In this document: positions 12,901 through 23,811 of the stretch, piece by piece
How positions within the stretch are numbered: the stretch's first letter is position 1
Layout: each line of letters begins with the position of its first letter
Source: Saxidomus purpurata
Lineage: Eukaryota; Mollusca; Bivalvia; Venerida; Veneridae
Direction of reading: 5' to 3'
Length of the DNA stretch: 64,000 nt
NCBI GenBank assembly: GCA_022818135.1
Contig: JAFMSR010000015.1
Span: 18,945,132 to 19,009,131 of the forward strand
The notes under the pieces: model-generated
The model's database searches: none
What the model saw: only the letters and a program-made list of their open reading frames with translations
Told to the model about the DNA's origin: nothing
Position numbers and translations under genes: made by a program

Positions 12901-14836
12901 ACTTAACAGAGGTGAGTCTAACTTTAACCTATTAAAACTATGTATCAGTATTAATCTGATGGACAGCTGCTTTGTTGCATGTATCTCTTATAAATAAGAG
13001 TCTGTGAGTAAGGTAAATATAATAAAAATAATTGTATATGACCCGTTTTGCTCATAGGTAGTTATCAGCATCCTTGGTTGCTGACTTTAAATGATAACAG
13101 CTCACATAGACAAAGGGTCATAGGTTTGAGCCTTGCTACCAGCCTTAAGTTGCGCTGTATGAACAAGTTTGCACTTTCTTACTAATGATGGATGTATAGA
13201 GCTTAGATTTCTTCCCAGAAAAGGTAGGTGCATAAACTGCCTGCATGGAAATATTTGAAACTCTATTGAATCTGAGGTTAAAACCTTACGGGGAAAAATC
13301 TTAGTAAAGAATTGACAGCTGTTACTAAAATTGTAATACTTAATCTTCAGTAGTGATAGCATCACATCAGTTCAATGAACTAATATGAAATAAAGGATAT
13401 TTTGCAACTATTTGTCATTGCAATGGTGCGTCTGGCCCTTCAGCACAGTTTATTATCTTCCAGTTGATGAACGAGAGTGAAGCTGATGTTATGAGATTGA
13501 CAGAACAAGTAAAGATACTGAAAGAAGAAATAAGAAGACTGGAAAGAAACATGCAGAGAGAAAAAGAGACACAGAATATGGAATACCTCAAAAATATTTT
13601 ATTGAAGGTGAAAAATTGTACACTGAACTCGGATAGAATTTTCTGCTGGACATCTTGCCCTCTGACTATTGTTTACAGTTACTTATCATCAGTTTGTGCT
13701 GGACTGCATACATATAATGATACATGCATAACAATGTGTAAAGTTAGTAGTTCATTTATAACTCTGAATATTGTGGTACGGGAATTTGTACCGCGGTAGG
13801 TATTGGCCCGGCTCTGTATTGCAATATACATGTACATACTATGATTGCAGATGTTGTAATAGATAAAAATTTGGATCTTCTCCCTGAATTATGATGCAGT
13901 CTGATCATGATCTGCACTGTTTGCTATGCAGTTAGTAAATTTTTAGTGAGCACACCTATGACCATTGGTACACTTGTACTGTCTGAAATTAAAGATGGAA
14001 GGACTGCACAATTAAAGAAAGAACTTGAGTTGAGTGAGAATTAAAAATACGCCATTTCTTTGACCATGAAGAACTACAATTTGCCTAATTTCTTTGAACT
14101 TTGAAGAAAACATATAATTATTATCATTCGTATTAGATTATATTTTGGTGTAGTATTATTTAGTTACCAATATCTGTTTCCAGTTCCTGACTCTAAATGT
14201 AGGAGATGAGAGGAACCAGCTTATACCTGTCCTTAACACCATGTTGAAACTAAGTCCAGACGAGAGAGCCAAACTACAGCAGGTCGCACAAGGTTTGTAC
14301 ACACATACATCAACACCATAGAATAAGTTGTACCTGAAAAACACTGTTTTTGCATATATGACCTTTTCTTGTTTTAATGCATTCAGTAAAACCTACCTGT
14401 CCGATATTTTGTACATAACACATATATTTATAGAGTGAAACTTGTGTCACTGACACCACGTAAGAAAACACTTTCCTAACACTGCTTATTTTAGTTTATT
14501 TATTTGTACTGTAACCAGTTTTGTTAAGTCTGTAAGAATCGAGGTTAAAACTGAATCTGGAAACTGTTATGCACATGTGGAGATTATAAATATTCGCAGT
14601 TTGTTGAGAAAAGCAAGTAATTTTCAATTAAGAACTTTTCATTATCTACTGTGTTAAACTGTCATCTTGATATCAATGAGCTTTGTTAGTGGATCTGTTG
14701 TAACAAAAATTCCTGAAATGTGTTGTTTTGATTGGCTAAACCTTTTGGTGTCTATGTTTTAGGTGAGGAGGCAGCAGAAGTACAGCAAGCACCTGGATGG
14801 GGATCATACCTACATAGATGGTCAGGTCTGACATAG
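1..14836 (+). CDS. GCC2: GRIP and coiled-coil domain-containing protein 2 (golgin GCC185), 3' part
   Basis: Trans-Golgi golgin: a long coiled-coil tether for endosome-to-Golgi vesicles, anchored by a C-terminal GRIP domain that binds ARL1-type GTPases (family knowledge). Nineteen exons are read here: 1-905, 1538-1657, 2833-2946, 3349-3537, 3951-4013, 5095-5232, 5921-6083, 6919-7097, 7658-7837, 8660-8742, 9249-9302, 9725-9847, 10661-10763, 11405-11665, 11906-11981, 12829-12911, 13464-13607, 14184-14292 and 14763-14836. All have GT-AG borders and phases that join without a stop, giving 1052 codons in the window. The order of conserved blocks (KLKQLLVKAKKE, VRVHSVLKQQK, EIRRLERN, EYLKN, final GW.SYL..WSGL) matches vertebrate GCC2 from memory. 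The start codon and N-terminus lie before base 1; human GCC2 is about 1,680 residues. Near-certain as to family. Confidence 0.93.
1538..5232 (+). CDS. GCC2: GCC2 exons 2-6, coiled-coil rod
   Basis: Five phase-0 exons: 1538-1657 (40 codons, with the KLKTVAVKTKKEL block that resembles the vertebrate KLRT-type segment), 2833-2946 (38), 3349-3537 (63), 3951-4013 (21) and 5095-5232 (46). All read as charged coiled coil. Acceptors are TGTAG, TTTTCAG, TTGCAG, TTTTCAG and TTAATAG. All phase 0 means any of these exons could be skipped without changing the frame. Introns hold a 21-bp minisatellite (2975-3232) and a TTAA-bounded MITE (4105-4531). Confidence 0.85.
2975..3232. repeat. 21-bp minisatellite with 42-bp higher-order period, GCC2 intron 3
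   Basis: About twelve copies of a 21-bp unit of the form AAAATCTAAGGATTCTTAGTT. Alternating variants give a 42-bp super-unit: AAAGAT occurs at 3081, 3123 and 3165. The last units are the most alike, which suggests recent expansion. Confidence 0.9.
4105..4531. mobile_element. TTAA-bounded MITE, GCC2 intron 5
   Basis: The left end TTAAAGTGGAATTATGCGCA and right end TGCGCATAATGTCACTTTAA are inverted repeats of about 20 bp with two or three mismatches; TTAA stands at both ends. No transposase frame lies inside. The piggyBac superfamily duplicates TTAA; the assignment is inference. Confidence 0.7.
5285..5600. repeat. Diverged tandem repeat (TTTTCATCAAAC / AAGGTCACAGGGG family)
   Basis: Two imperfect copies of a unit of about 150 bp carrying TTTTCATCAAAC, then GTCAAGGTCACAGGGGYCTG, then TGTCCACTCTTCATCTCTAA. 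A related pair lies at 32830-33130. It looks like the internal repeat of the Helentron-like elements described elsewhere in this window. Confidence 0.6.
5921..7837 (+). CDS. GCC2: GCC2 exons 7-9, conserved ADYERT and LLVKAKKE blocks
   Basis: Exons 5921-6083 (ends phase 1), 6919-7097 (ends phase 0) and 7658-7837. The first carries EIADYERTVQALN, close to the vertebrate GCC2 DYERLMKELN block; the second carries NKLKQLLVKAKKEIAD, which matches the conserved NAKLKQLLVKTKKELAD segment. These anchor the identification independently of the GRIP domain. Predicted coiled coil throughout. Confidence 0.88.
6257..6360. repeat. 32-bp tandem repeat, GCC2 intron 7
   Basis: Three nearly identical 32-bp copies starting CTATTGTCCTATGGTGTG and ending TCTTTTCCCTAA, plus a partial fourth. 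Confidence 0.92.
6470..6655 (-). mobile_element. tRNA-derived SINE, family B, GCC2 intron 7
   Basis: On the - strand the 5' end reads like a tRNA: box A-like GGTGTAGAGGTTAAGG and box B-like GGTTTGAGCCC, followed by a body with ACCAGTACTGG and ACTCGAGAGTG, and a tail with CACAATCAAGCTAAAA. A second copy lies at 52775-52955 on the same strand, and related tails occur at 8390, 29560 and 45480. It is not a functional tRNA gene: no paired acceptor stem is visible. Confidence 0.75.
8090..8260. repeat. Fragment of an AGCTCATCTGA repeat element
   Basis: It starts TTAGCTCATCTGAA, like the 5' end of the Helentron-like elements (TTAGCTCACCTG), and continues with CCAAACTTGCTCTGTAGCAT. No matching 3' end with hairpin was found nearby, so it is a truncated or diverged copy. 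Confidence 0.45.
8395..8630 (-). mobile_element. tRNA-derived SINE, family C, GCC2 intron 9
   Basis: On the - strand the head reads GGTAGCCTAGTGGTAGAGTG (box A-like), then GTTCACTCC in the box B position, then a body and the tail sequence shared with family B (CACAATTGACC, AATTAGTATA). It ends about 30 bp before exon 10 at 8660. Degenerate box B; not a functional tRNA. Confidence 0.65.
8660..10763 (+). CDS. GCC2: GCC2 exons 10-13, VRVHSVLKQQK block and following coil
   Basis: Exons 8660-8742 (phase 2 end), 9249-9302 (phase 2), 9725-9847 (phase 2) and 10661-10763 (phase 0). The first opens with VRVHSVLKQQK, nearly the same as vertebrate GCC2 VRVHNVLKQQK, followed by a short polar Asn/Asp-rich linker that breaks the coil. 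Exon 12 carries LLQDEHDRLAQRYNKS, matching the LQSEHDTLLERHNK region. Exon 10 is only 83 nt. Confidence 0.87.
10145..10325 (+). mobile_element. Copy of dispersed GATCATGATC element, GCC2 intron 12
   Basis: CAGTGCAGATCATGATCATC, CAGTCAGTAAATATTCACAG, TTAATGGTACTGTCCTAAAT and AAGTCCATTTTAGAAATTTA. Other copies are at 3765-3870, 13890-14040 and 25427-25590. Confidence 0.6.
11405..12911 (+). CDS. GCC2: GCC2 exons 14-16, linker before the GRIP domain
   Basis: Exons 11405-11665 (87 codons), 11906-11981 and 12829-12911. The first half continues the coil (HEDQQRSVELLQSQID, as in vertebrate HRKTVETLQQQL); then comes a Ser/Thr/Pro-rich, probably disordered stretch with an EGEGSE acidic patch that matches vertebrate EGEGME. 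Exon 15 carries MPLDQLL, corresponding to SLEQLL. Intron 15 holds a TTAA-bounded MITE at 12056-12411. Confidence 0.84.
12056..12411. mobile_element. TTAA-bounded MITE, GCC2 intron 15
   Basis: The left end TTAAAGTGTTAGGAGCACTT and right end AGTGCTCCAGGGACTTTAA are inverted repeats with a variable four-base centre. A second copy, similar along its whole length (TCACTGAAAAAATGCTG, GGTACAAATAAACGTCA), lies at 47842-48185. No coding capacity. Confidence 0.75.
13464..14836 (+). CDS. GCC2: GCC2 exons 17-19, GRIP domain and stop codon
   Basis: Exons 13464-13607, 14184-14292 and 14763-14836 (TAG at 14834-14836). The GRIP domain begins at NMEYLKNILLKFL; its Tyr is the invariant residue that contacts ARL1 in GRIP domains. 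It continues with LIPVLNTMLKLSPDERAKL and the AQGEE junction. The tail ends APGWGSYLHRWSGLT, the diagnostic GCC2 terminus (vertebrate SSGWASYLHSWSGLR). The domain is split by introns after YLKNILLK and at the Gly of AQG. Confidence 0.95.
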
Positions 14837-15058
14837 AGAGAATATCCTTAATGTCATCATCATCTACATTCAGATTGATGGGTCAGGTCTAATATATAGA
14901 GAGAAATATCCTGAATGTCATCATCATCTACATTCAGATTGATGGGTCAGGTCTAATATATAGAGAGAAATATCCTGAATGTCATCATCATCTACATTCA
15001 GATTGTTGGATCAGGTCTAAGATAGAGACACAAGGCATTGTCATCATCATCATCATTT
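14817..15058. repeat. About 64-bp tandem array that begins inside the GCC2 coding end
   Basis: Units start at about 14817 (60 bp), 14877 (64 bp), 14941 (64 bp) and 15005 (degenerate). Each carries TGGGTCAGGTCTAATATA, TATCCTGAATGTCATCATC and CTACATTCAGATTGATG. The first unit contains the last six codons of GCC2 and the stop. Units 2 and 3 are identical by eye. Confidence 0.93.
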
Positions 15059-16765
15059 ACACTCAGTTTAGTGGTATGGCCTAAAGAAGAAATGTAACAT
15101 TCATCTGTCTGAGCAAGTTCAAGCTAGACAGCGGCTGAAATGACATCAAAAACACTCTAGAATAAACTGGATACACGAGTGGTTCATCTTTCCAATGATG
15201 TACAGCAAATGCTTGTGTGTGTCTTTGAGATGTAATTCAGAAACACCATCACAACTGGAGTATGTCAAAATAAGATCATAATATGTATCAGTTTCTGTCA
15301 GAACAGTCCTATCCGCCCTCAGAATTGTTGTTCTACAATCATCATCGTTATCATCAGTTTTGTTGTACCATTATCATCAAAAGCAGCTATCACAGAATTT
15401 ACAAGCGTGTTTTATGTACTGATTCATCATACTTTTTATTTGTGCTCTAACATTCTCTGTTTTATGCCCGTGTTTTTTTTTTTTGACATTGTACACTTTC
15501 CAGTTATTTAGTGTATATCACTGTGTTTTCTGCCTGTCACATTACATACATGAGAATTAGTAGTTTTTTGCAAATATCAATGTAAGCTTTACTGAGGGAC
15601 ATTAGTTGGTTTAGGAGTACCGAAAGTGACTAATAAATGTAGTTATTTTTAGGACTATATAAAGTGACCTATGACTATTTTTATTTGACTGTTGTATCAG
15701 ATCTTGAGTAGTTATTTTATTGTTAAGGCCTCAAGATATTTTTTTATGACTTTGTTGTCTGTTTGCAATTAGCATATTTCTTGTTAGATATTTGTTAGGA
15801 ATAAACAAAAGATTGAGTATAGATCAGCAAGGTTCATTGAGCTGTACCTGCACTTTCGGCTGACTGAAATTCAATGGTAAATGATGAGGAAAACGTCCAA
15901 GCCAGACCTCATTAACCGTCTACGAATAATATTTGATAACAGTGTTACAGTTCCAAAGCATGCTGAGAATAGGAATAAATAAAAGCATGAATAAGTATTT
16001 TAGGGCAGCGATAGACCTTCAGTGAAATCTTATATGCATATATCTTCAACAATCATCTTGTTCATGTTTAGGAATTATGTAAACCCGTTAGGATAGGTCT
16101 CTAAGTCTCAAACTAAATGGAACAAAACAAATAATACATAAATGTAGTACCTATGGCTATAAAAAGAACGAGGTCACTACATGTAGTGAAATTTCTTGCC
16201 AATCAGCAGTCAGTTGAATAGAAGTTGCCAAAAGGAACTGTTCAGTATCTATTATATATCTGTATTAAAAGTTATCCAGAGTCTATTTTCACATTTGACT
16301 GTCATGTTACTTTGTTATCAGTGTTATAGAAAATGCGGCTGCGTTTATTTTTTTTTAAGTACAGAGAGTTCAAACTTGGTTTGGACGTATTACTAATGCC
16401 TGCTATTTTAGAAATAATATTAAATGTTATAAGTTGACTGTTTGGTATAGTTTGTCAAGTTATTTTTATTCACTTAGTGCTAGTTATTTTATTTATCACC
16501 TGTATGTTGAATTCATCACTGTATAATCATCATGCATTATTTTACTGCATGTATTTATTATTATTGTAAATGCTATGGTGATAGTGATGATGACGATGAT
16601 GATGATGATGATTTTATCAAATATTTTGATTGATTACTGTTTAATAATAATAATAATCATTATCGGTATGTACTTTTGTTTTATCATCATAATTTTCATC
16701 ATCATCATCATCATCATCATCATTATCATCATCATCATTTTATTTGAAACTTATTAATAAAAAAG
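14837..16765 (+). other. GCC2: GCC2 3' untranslated region (minimum extent)
   Basis: This non-coding stretch follows the TAG without a recognisable gene. It holds a tandem array at its start, long T-rich and ATC-rich tracts, and an AATAAA at 16756-16761 preceded by the ATC microsatellite. Other AATAAA motifs occur near 15800, 15975 and 20071-20084. From 16766 to about 19400 the DNA stays unique and AT-rich, so the true 3' end may be as far as 20.1 kb. The 3' end is not settled by sequence alone. Confidence 0.5.
16582..16742. repeat. Inverted GAT / ATC microsatellite pair
   Basis: A (GAT)n tract at about 16585-16612 and an (ATC)n tract at about 16684-16738 are reverse complements separated by about 70 AT-rich bases. 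In RNA they could pair into a long hairpin just upstream of the AATAAA at 16756. Confidence 0.9.
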
Positions 16766-19439
16766 GAGTGACAAAAAAGATGGGTCTGCATGTTAGTGTA
16801 CATGAAAGTTTAAACAATTAACCATCTCCTGAATTTCATGATCATACAGATTAAATTATTTGATCTCCTGTCAATTGAACTTATGTTTAGCAGTATGAAT
16901 CCCACAGCCATATTGCTTGGACTATGTGTGTTTAAGTCAGCTGTCTGCAAACTACAAATTTCCAACTAGTCCCCTTGAATGGGAGCTGTTGTGTTTTAAC
17001 TTCGATATGCTTTTGATGTTTGAAGGTATATCAGATAGATAGATAGATATATATAGATAGACTTAAATATGTAACTGATTCATTTAATGTACTGTAGATG
17101 TTTCATGTCAGCATTCTTGTTAAAGTGTACAAGATTTTATTTTGCATATTTTATCACGATTTCTCTGTGATTGTTAAGTTTCATGTATTTACTTATTCTG
17201 CCATTTTTTCTCTTTCATAATTGAAACAGTGCCTCATTTTGTATAGAAAACCTGTTGCTCGTATTCTCGATGTTTCTAGTATTCTCATGGCAGAACATAA
17301 ACGAGTTGAATCAATGTTTGTGACATTCAGTGTTATCTAGTAACACATTTAATTATCTGGGCTGTCGTTATGTACTGATTTGTTCAGTATAATGTAGCAG
17401 ATTTAGGTATAAACCAAAATTTGCTAGGTCCGTTTAAGATTGCAGGATATCTTTTAATAGTAAATCCCTGAGAATATGGTAAAATGGATTCTTAGTGCAT
17501 TCGAGATGAATTTGAAAAGGAAAGTTTGTTTTGCAGATATGTCTACGAGTGATGTAAGCTATGATCCACATTCATTTTGCACAGTAGATTCAGTTTTTGA
17601 AAGCATTACAATTATGCATGCTATTACAATAGGTTTCATTCATATTGAACATATCAAATGGTTTAGTATGTCAATTAAATTTACCTTGTTTCGTTTATAG
17701 TGTACCAGTACTTGATTAAGAGTTTCTTGCTTAAAGCGGATGGTGGACAAATGTCTTTATCTTGTCATGCTGACAGGCAGGATTTATATAGTAGGTGATT
17801 GTAAAAGTCAACTAGATTAAGTGAAAACGGAAAACCAGTCAGGGTGATATGACTGTAAAACTGTGTTTTTCATTTTTGACAACCAGTCTGCTCTTCATAG
17901 TACCAGTCTAATGGCGAAAGTGAAAATATCTACCCGAAACTGAGAACCAGTCTAGAAATCTGCCACAGATTAGATTCAGACTCGGACTGCTGGTGCAGTA
18001 GACCATTGAACATTTCCTGGTTAATATACTTTGATATTTCAGTAGGACTTTTTATGTTTAGTTTCTTTAAACTTAAATGTTAGTGAATAGGTGCACCTAA
18101 TATAGAAGTACAAAGCAACACAGCATTTTTAATAGCACATACACAAACACTATTTCCAAATTTAAGCTTTCACCGCTTGTTGCAAAATTGTTTTATCTTG
18201 GGTCTTGTTATATATATATATATAATAGTTACACTACTGTTGTGCCAAGCACTTAAAATCATGTTCACTGTATCATTAGTTAGGTTCTTGTTTGATTTAT
18301 GTAGCTATTCATATGTATAATGCACATGTCATTTGTCGCACTGTATTGAAAATCATACTGCATTTATACATGTACTGCTATATCATTCCCTGATACTTTT
18401 TGTTGCATTTACATGTGTTGTACTTCACCCACAGTGAACAAGAATCAAAAACATTTGTGTTTAGGTGAGATACATTTGTAGATCATTTTGTAAAGCACAT
18501 TATTATACTTGGCTGGAATTATTGGCTGTGAATAGCTGTGAGAGATTTATTGCCATAAAGTGTATAGGACATGAAAACAATTTTTGTCCTTTTCTTTTAC
18601 TAACATTTTATTTGAAGATAAATTCTGTCCCTGGAATTACTAGATTTCAGCAGTTTTACCATCTAAAAGTAGTATTTTATTAAAAGAGAATTACTCATAA
18701 ATAAAATTTTGTTTAAAAGTTTGGGATAGATGCCAAATATGAAAAGATGAGGAGGGGAAAAGAGGAGAGATTATTTATTGTTCTATATTTAACAATGGGA
18801 TGTATGCAGGGGATGAATTTTGCTATAATTATGTTATCAATTCTTGCTTTATGTTGGTGGGTTTTGTTGGGAACAATATTTTGTAAAATTTCTTTTATTT
18901 TCTTATATAAGTACACTATTTTACATGACACCCGCCATCATGAGATCATTAACACTACAGAGCAGTAGAAGTTTCAGGGGAACTCAACTTTTTCCACACA
19001 AACGTGGGCTTTAAACACTTTTAATAATGGTCATATATTCATATTGGAAAAAAAAACAAGAACACATTATACACTAGTTGAACTAGCGATATTTTATTGA
19101 TACTGTTTTAAATGCATCAGTGTGCAATTTTAAATACAAAACATTCCAGTTACATTTTTTCATATTTTAAACTTCTGATTTGGGAAACATAGATATTGAG
19201 GGTTAACCGCAAAACTGTCGTAACTTATAAGAAATAAAGAAGGACTTACACCAGTTTTGTGGTCAACCCTCGAATTATATACTTTATTTGTGGATATTCT
19301 CTTTCTGTTATCTGTGTGGGCTTAGTAATAAAGTTCAGCCTCTAGCAAGCATTCAAGTAAGGGAGACAACTCATGTGTGTCCTTTGAAAGCAGCTGGCTG
19401 GTGCATACAGGTGCAGTTGACTTAAATCTTCACCCTGCT

Positions 19440-19635
19440 AATGGCAAGTGATACTGCCTTTGCAATCAGTGTAGATCATACCCCACATGTGCCTCCGAGC
19501 ATGATGATCATGATCTGCACTGTTTGCTTTTCACTCAGTTACAGTTTTCAGTAAATAACCCGTTGAGTGAACAATGAGACCGTCCTAACAGAAGAGTGGA
19601 CTGGTCCATTTTAGAAATTTAGTGGGTTAAGGGTT
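19440..19635 (+). mobile_element. Copy of dispersed GATCATGATC element, intergenic
   Basis: AGTGTAGATCATACCCCACA, GATGATCATGATCTGCACTG, TTGCTTTTCACTCAGTTACA, GTTGAGTGAACAATGAGACC, GGTCCATTTTAGAAATTTAG and GGGTTAAGGGTTAA. Best-preserved 3' part in the window. Confidence 0.65.
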
Positions 19636-22112
19636 AAAACTAATTATTGGAAAATAAACAATAGTGGCTGCTTACGGCAAGTAGATCTATTGAGGAGTGA
19701 CTGTAAATATGTACGATTCAGCTGCTTTTGGATTGGTACAGAGGGACTTGTATCAAGAGGCCACCCTAAAGGGAAGTTTAAAATGAGGTTTCTTAATAAA
19801 TATTGGTCTTTTAATTGTTTTCTGTTAAAAAATAGCATAAATGAGAAAGTGCGTATTAAATAAGTGACAGTCCCTTGATGCAAGTGGTATGAAAAATACA
19901 GGGGATCTTGCGTACTAAATAGAAATTGATATTCATGTATAAGTAAGTGAAGATTTGTAAGTTCCGATTATTTTGTGGTATTCATAAATTATGCTATTTC
20001 ACTTGTGATAAAAATATGATGCAACTTTGTCTTTTAAACAGAATGTTGCATTGTGATATTTATTTGTGGGAATAAAGAAATAAAACCTGAAAAGTTTTGG
20101 TCCTTTATCTTTACCACTGCAACATATTGATATGTTACTCGGTGTCTTACATTTTCAGACAACATGACTGTTCAGGTTGCAGGAAAGCTGAAACTCCAAA
20201 GAAGCAATATACTGTTGATACTGAAGATTATCATAAAGTATTGTTCTTTTTTAAACATTTAAACAGTAGTTGGAGAGAAATAGCACAGAATTCACTAAGT
20301 TAAAGGGTCATATAAAAAATCATCAAGCCGGGACATGCTGACTGTGCATCTTATGGTAGTGAGACTGAAATTTTTTGCAAACAAGAGGGTATTTACTATG
20401 TTTGTGGACATATGCAGAAATTCTAGTAATCGAAGAGCCCTAACTCGGTGAAAATCACTTTAAGCATACACGTCCCGCTTCCAATGAAGTTTCATGAATT
20501 ACAGCTTGTGCTTGTTTACATATAGACATAGATGGATGGACTAAGTTGCAACAACATGCTTCCTCTCGGGGGAACCATAAAATTTATCACTGCAAACAGC
20601 TGATGATGGATTTTAATTAGCATTAAATTATTGAAGCTGACAGAAGACTGATATCCATCGATGATAATTGCTTACTATTAGGCCTACTTACTGGGGTGAG
20701 CTAAGGCACTATTAGCTACCAATAGCTACTGGTATCCTTATTAGTTATTACAGTTCTCGAGACAATAACAAATGCTAGTACTGACACCAGTTGAATCCTG
20801 TAATATTGGGCACTCTCCATCTAGACATTTTTCAGACTCACAACACACAGCAACCCTCTTAGCCTAAGGCAAATCCGAGTCCTGATAACCATAATTATGG
20901 GTTCTTCTTTTCACACAGTACAAAGATCTATAATAACAGTTAATAGGTCTTTGCACAGTATTACCCTTTGAAGCAACTTGCCATCTGCCAGCCATGTAGC
21001 TTTACCAGTTCTTTCATTATAAGGCATCCTAGAAAACCTGGACTGGGCACTTTGGCTTGGCATATGGGCTTGGATCATAAGCTAGGCGCATGGGTTGCGC
21101 TCATGGGTGTAGATATATAAAATAAATATCATGAATATTGTTTGGGTCATCTTCAAGATAATTATAAGTAAATAAGAGAAAAATTTAAGTATTGTAATAA
21201 ATGGGATAAACCAACACATGGGATTCATACCTGAGTCCACCAATTCATATAGACCCAGTGAATGATTCAAATTACTTAATACTCACACTCAATGTTACTT
21301 GTGTGTTTTTATAGTATTCATTTATTTTAGAGATATGCTTCGTAATAGACCTAAATGCCTGGTGTTTTCTTCATATAAAATGTTTTCAAGGTATCAAACA
21401 TTGCTAAATATGCCTAAGAAAACACAGGTAAAATATCGAAGTAAATGTTTTTTTGTTATAAAAAGCATTTTCACCATTGGGTAATAAACTAATTTCTTAA
21501 AAAAAAACAATAGGAAATAAGCAATAAACCAATTTTCTCTAAATGTCAATAAAATTAAAGGGTCTGTCTTATTGGACTAAATGTCCAGTCTAAAGACACC
21601 TAATCTGACAGTATGTTATCTGATAAGGGGTCATAAAACAATTAACGGATTAGACCTCCTGCAGTTTGGATGGGGGGGAGATCATTTCTGAAGGAGATTT
21701 TAATTGTCTTTAAGGCAAGAAAATGCATCCAAATGGAATGGTTGCATGAGTGACAAGTTATGGTTCTCGCATCCTAAACATTTTCAACTATTAACATTCA
21801 TAGCTTTTGTATTATACTCTGGCAAGAAAATAAAACAAAAAGTAGGCAAGCTAGAGTTATGTTTCTTGCACAAAGCAATTTATTTGACTATTTGCTATAT
21901 AGAGGGACTGGACCATTCTTATATTAACCCTTTCAGTGCTTTGATTTTACTAAATGACTATAATTTGAAAAGAAGTAAAAAAAATTAAAGATTATGTTAG
22001 TAACTAATTTAAGCATAAAAGGTCTATACTTTCGATTTTTTTAAAATGAATTATGTCAAACTCCTAATTAATCAATAGATATGTGAAATGTGATACAGAA
22101 ATTCATGTGACA

Positions 22113-22151
22113 CAGGGTCCGTATATCACCGTATGTAACATACGGACCCTG
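22113..22151. repeat. Perfect 12-bp hairpin
   Basis: CAGGGTCCGTAT at 22113-22124 and ATACGGACCCTG at 22140-22151 are exact inverted repeats with a 15-base loop. About 960 bp before the DIPK2A start codon; role unknown. Confidence 0.85.
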
Positions 22152-23054
22152 CATGTGTGACATGGTATGGAATCTCAATCTGTTTTATCGCTTACATTTA
22201 TCAAGTCATTCAGAACGTGGTAACTCAGACATAGATATGCTCCAGATTTAAGCCATATCTATAAACTCAGAGGTAGAAAGTCCTCAACTGGGTCATCTCA
22301 AAGGTGGTAATAACACGGTGACCATTTCTGTCAAATATCAGTGAAATGCAATTCAAGAAAGCTTTGGCCTTAAGAAGTAAATGAGCACAAGAGCCCGGAC
22401 CAAATATCCAGTCCAAGTTTTTTATGATGCCAAATAATTGTCTGACGACGATAAAATTACATGTAATTCGTCAGTAAAACTGTTATCAGGTAGAACTGCT
22501 TTTTTGTTGTCCAAAGGTATCTATGTATTTCTCATAGTTATTGTTTATATACTTTATTAAAATCCTGTTCAAGTTATAGCATGCATTAGCTGAAGTGAAT
22601 TTCTCGAAGTTGAAGGGACATGTTTTCTCCCAATTGTCACATGTTTTCGTGACTTCATTTTTTGTCCTTTTTTTGCAATGAGATGAGTTATGCTCAGATA
22701 ATCTTTCTTTTCCACATATATATATGGCATTTTGTACAAGTGAGTAGAGGCGTTTGGTGTTGAATTTAGTTATGATTGTGTTTTCTGAATATTGGATGTC
22801 TAGTATGTTTACAGACAAAACCACTTCAGTGTTTTAAAGTTTGCACAGATATCTATCTACCGATACATTTCAGTTATTACCATGTGAAGAAATGATACCA
22901 GACAGTAATCATGAAATTAACAGGTCAAAATTCTGAAGGACTTATTAAAGTACATGTAGCTATGATTAAGTGTACAATCAGTAAGACTGATTACTGTTAT
23001 TTATTACAGTTACGTCAGTCCTGTAATGTATGTTCAATTTTCATTCTTCCGCAG

Positions 23055-23109
23055 GCCTACAGCATCTTTGGGCTGAGATAGCTGAGGTGAAGACAAAGAG
23101 AAGTTAAGG
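23055..23109 (+). other. Probable 5' UTR before the DIPK2A start
   Basis: A good splice acceptor (CATTCTTCCGCAG) ends at 23054, 55 bases before the ATG at 23110, so a separate upstream non-coding first exon is likely. The 5' exon itself was not identified. Confidence 0.5.
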
Positions 23110-23811
23110 ATGCTTCCCTTTTCAACACGGAACAGAAAACTGGTATTCACAGAGGAAGCCTCTAGTGCCTCGGAAATGATCTCAAATATCCGCAAATCCA
23201 CATTCCGCTTCAGACGCATTCCACTGAAAGCAAAGTGCTCTATCATTGTATTTATAATTGTCTGTGTATATGTTTTTGGAAATGTATATCTCACATGGGG
23301 TAAAAATCGACTAACAAATGAGGACTTCTTAGAGGTTCGGAAATGTCCAGCATGTTACGGACAAACGTTCTGTTTTAATTTATTTGATGACCAGTTTAGT
23401 TTATCAGGGATATCTAATTATGAGTTTTTTGATAAAATTAATGTAAAGAATGTTCATTACGCAGATCATAAGTATCGTGGACATCGCGTTGTACTCAAGA
23501 AGCTTGCACACAACGACGAAATTAAGATAATCGATGATAAAATATGTAAAGACTCGTCCAGGGATCCTGGTTGTGATTTAGCACGTAGAATGGTTGTTTC
23601 TCAGACCTCACTTAGTATTCACAGAAATGGTTTACTCCCGGAGCTCTTGAAAGACACTACCTTCATGTTTTTCTGTGTGACTCATAAATTGATTGACCGT
23701 GTGATGGAGAGGTACAAGACTCTCGGCACGAAAGGTGATCAGCTGACCATGGATGATAAACTTCAGATCTATTATACTGCAGAAGTTAACCCTGAACCAC
23801 TCATGCTGCAG
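23110..23811 (+). CDS. DIPK2A: DIPK2A-like exon 1: membrane anchor and N-lobe
   Basis: 234 codons ending in phase 0 (ATGCTGCAG, then GTAGGC). Start chosen as the first ATG after the acceptor at 23054. Residues 44-62 are hydrophobic (SIIVFIIVCVYVFGNVYLT), preceded by basic residues, as in a type II anchor or uncleaved signal. CPACYG at 79-84 begins the family domain; VVLKK at 127-131 holds the nucleotide-site Lys; NPEPLMLQ at the end matches the family NPEPLVLQ. Confidence 0.93.

Larger units (their letters stand above)
16766..23054. other. Intergenic region, no gene recognised
   Basis: AT-rich DNA between GCC2 and the DIPK2A-like gene. Only short chance open frames are seen, without exon-like phase or family resemblance. 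Contents: GATA repeat near 17036, TA repeat near 18209, AATAAA pair at 20071-20084 (possible distal GCC2 polyadenylation), one dispersed ATCATGATC element (19440-19635), and a hairpin at 22113-22151. The DIPK2A promoter should lie in the right part but no core motif stands out. Confidence 0.6.
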
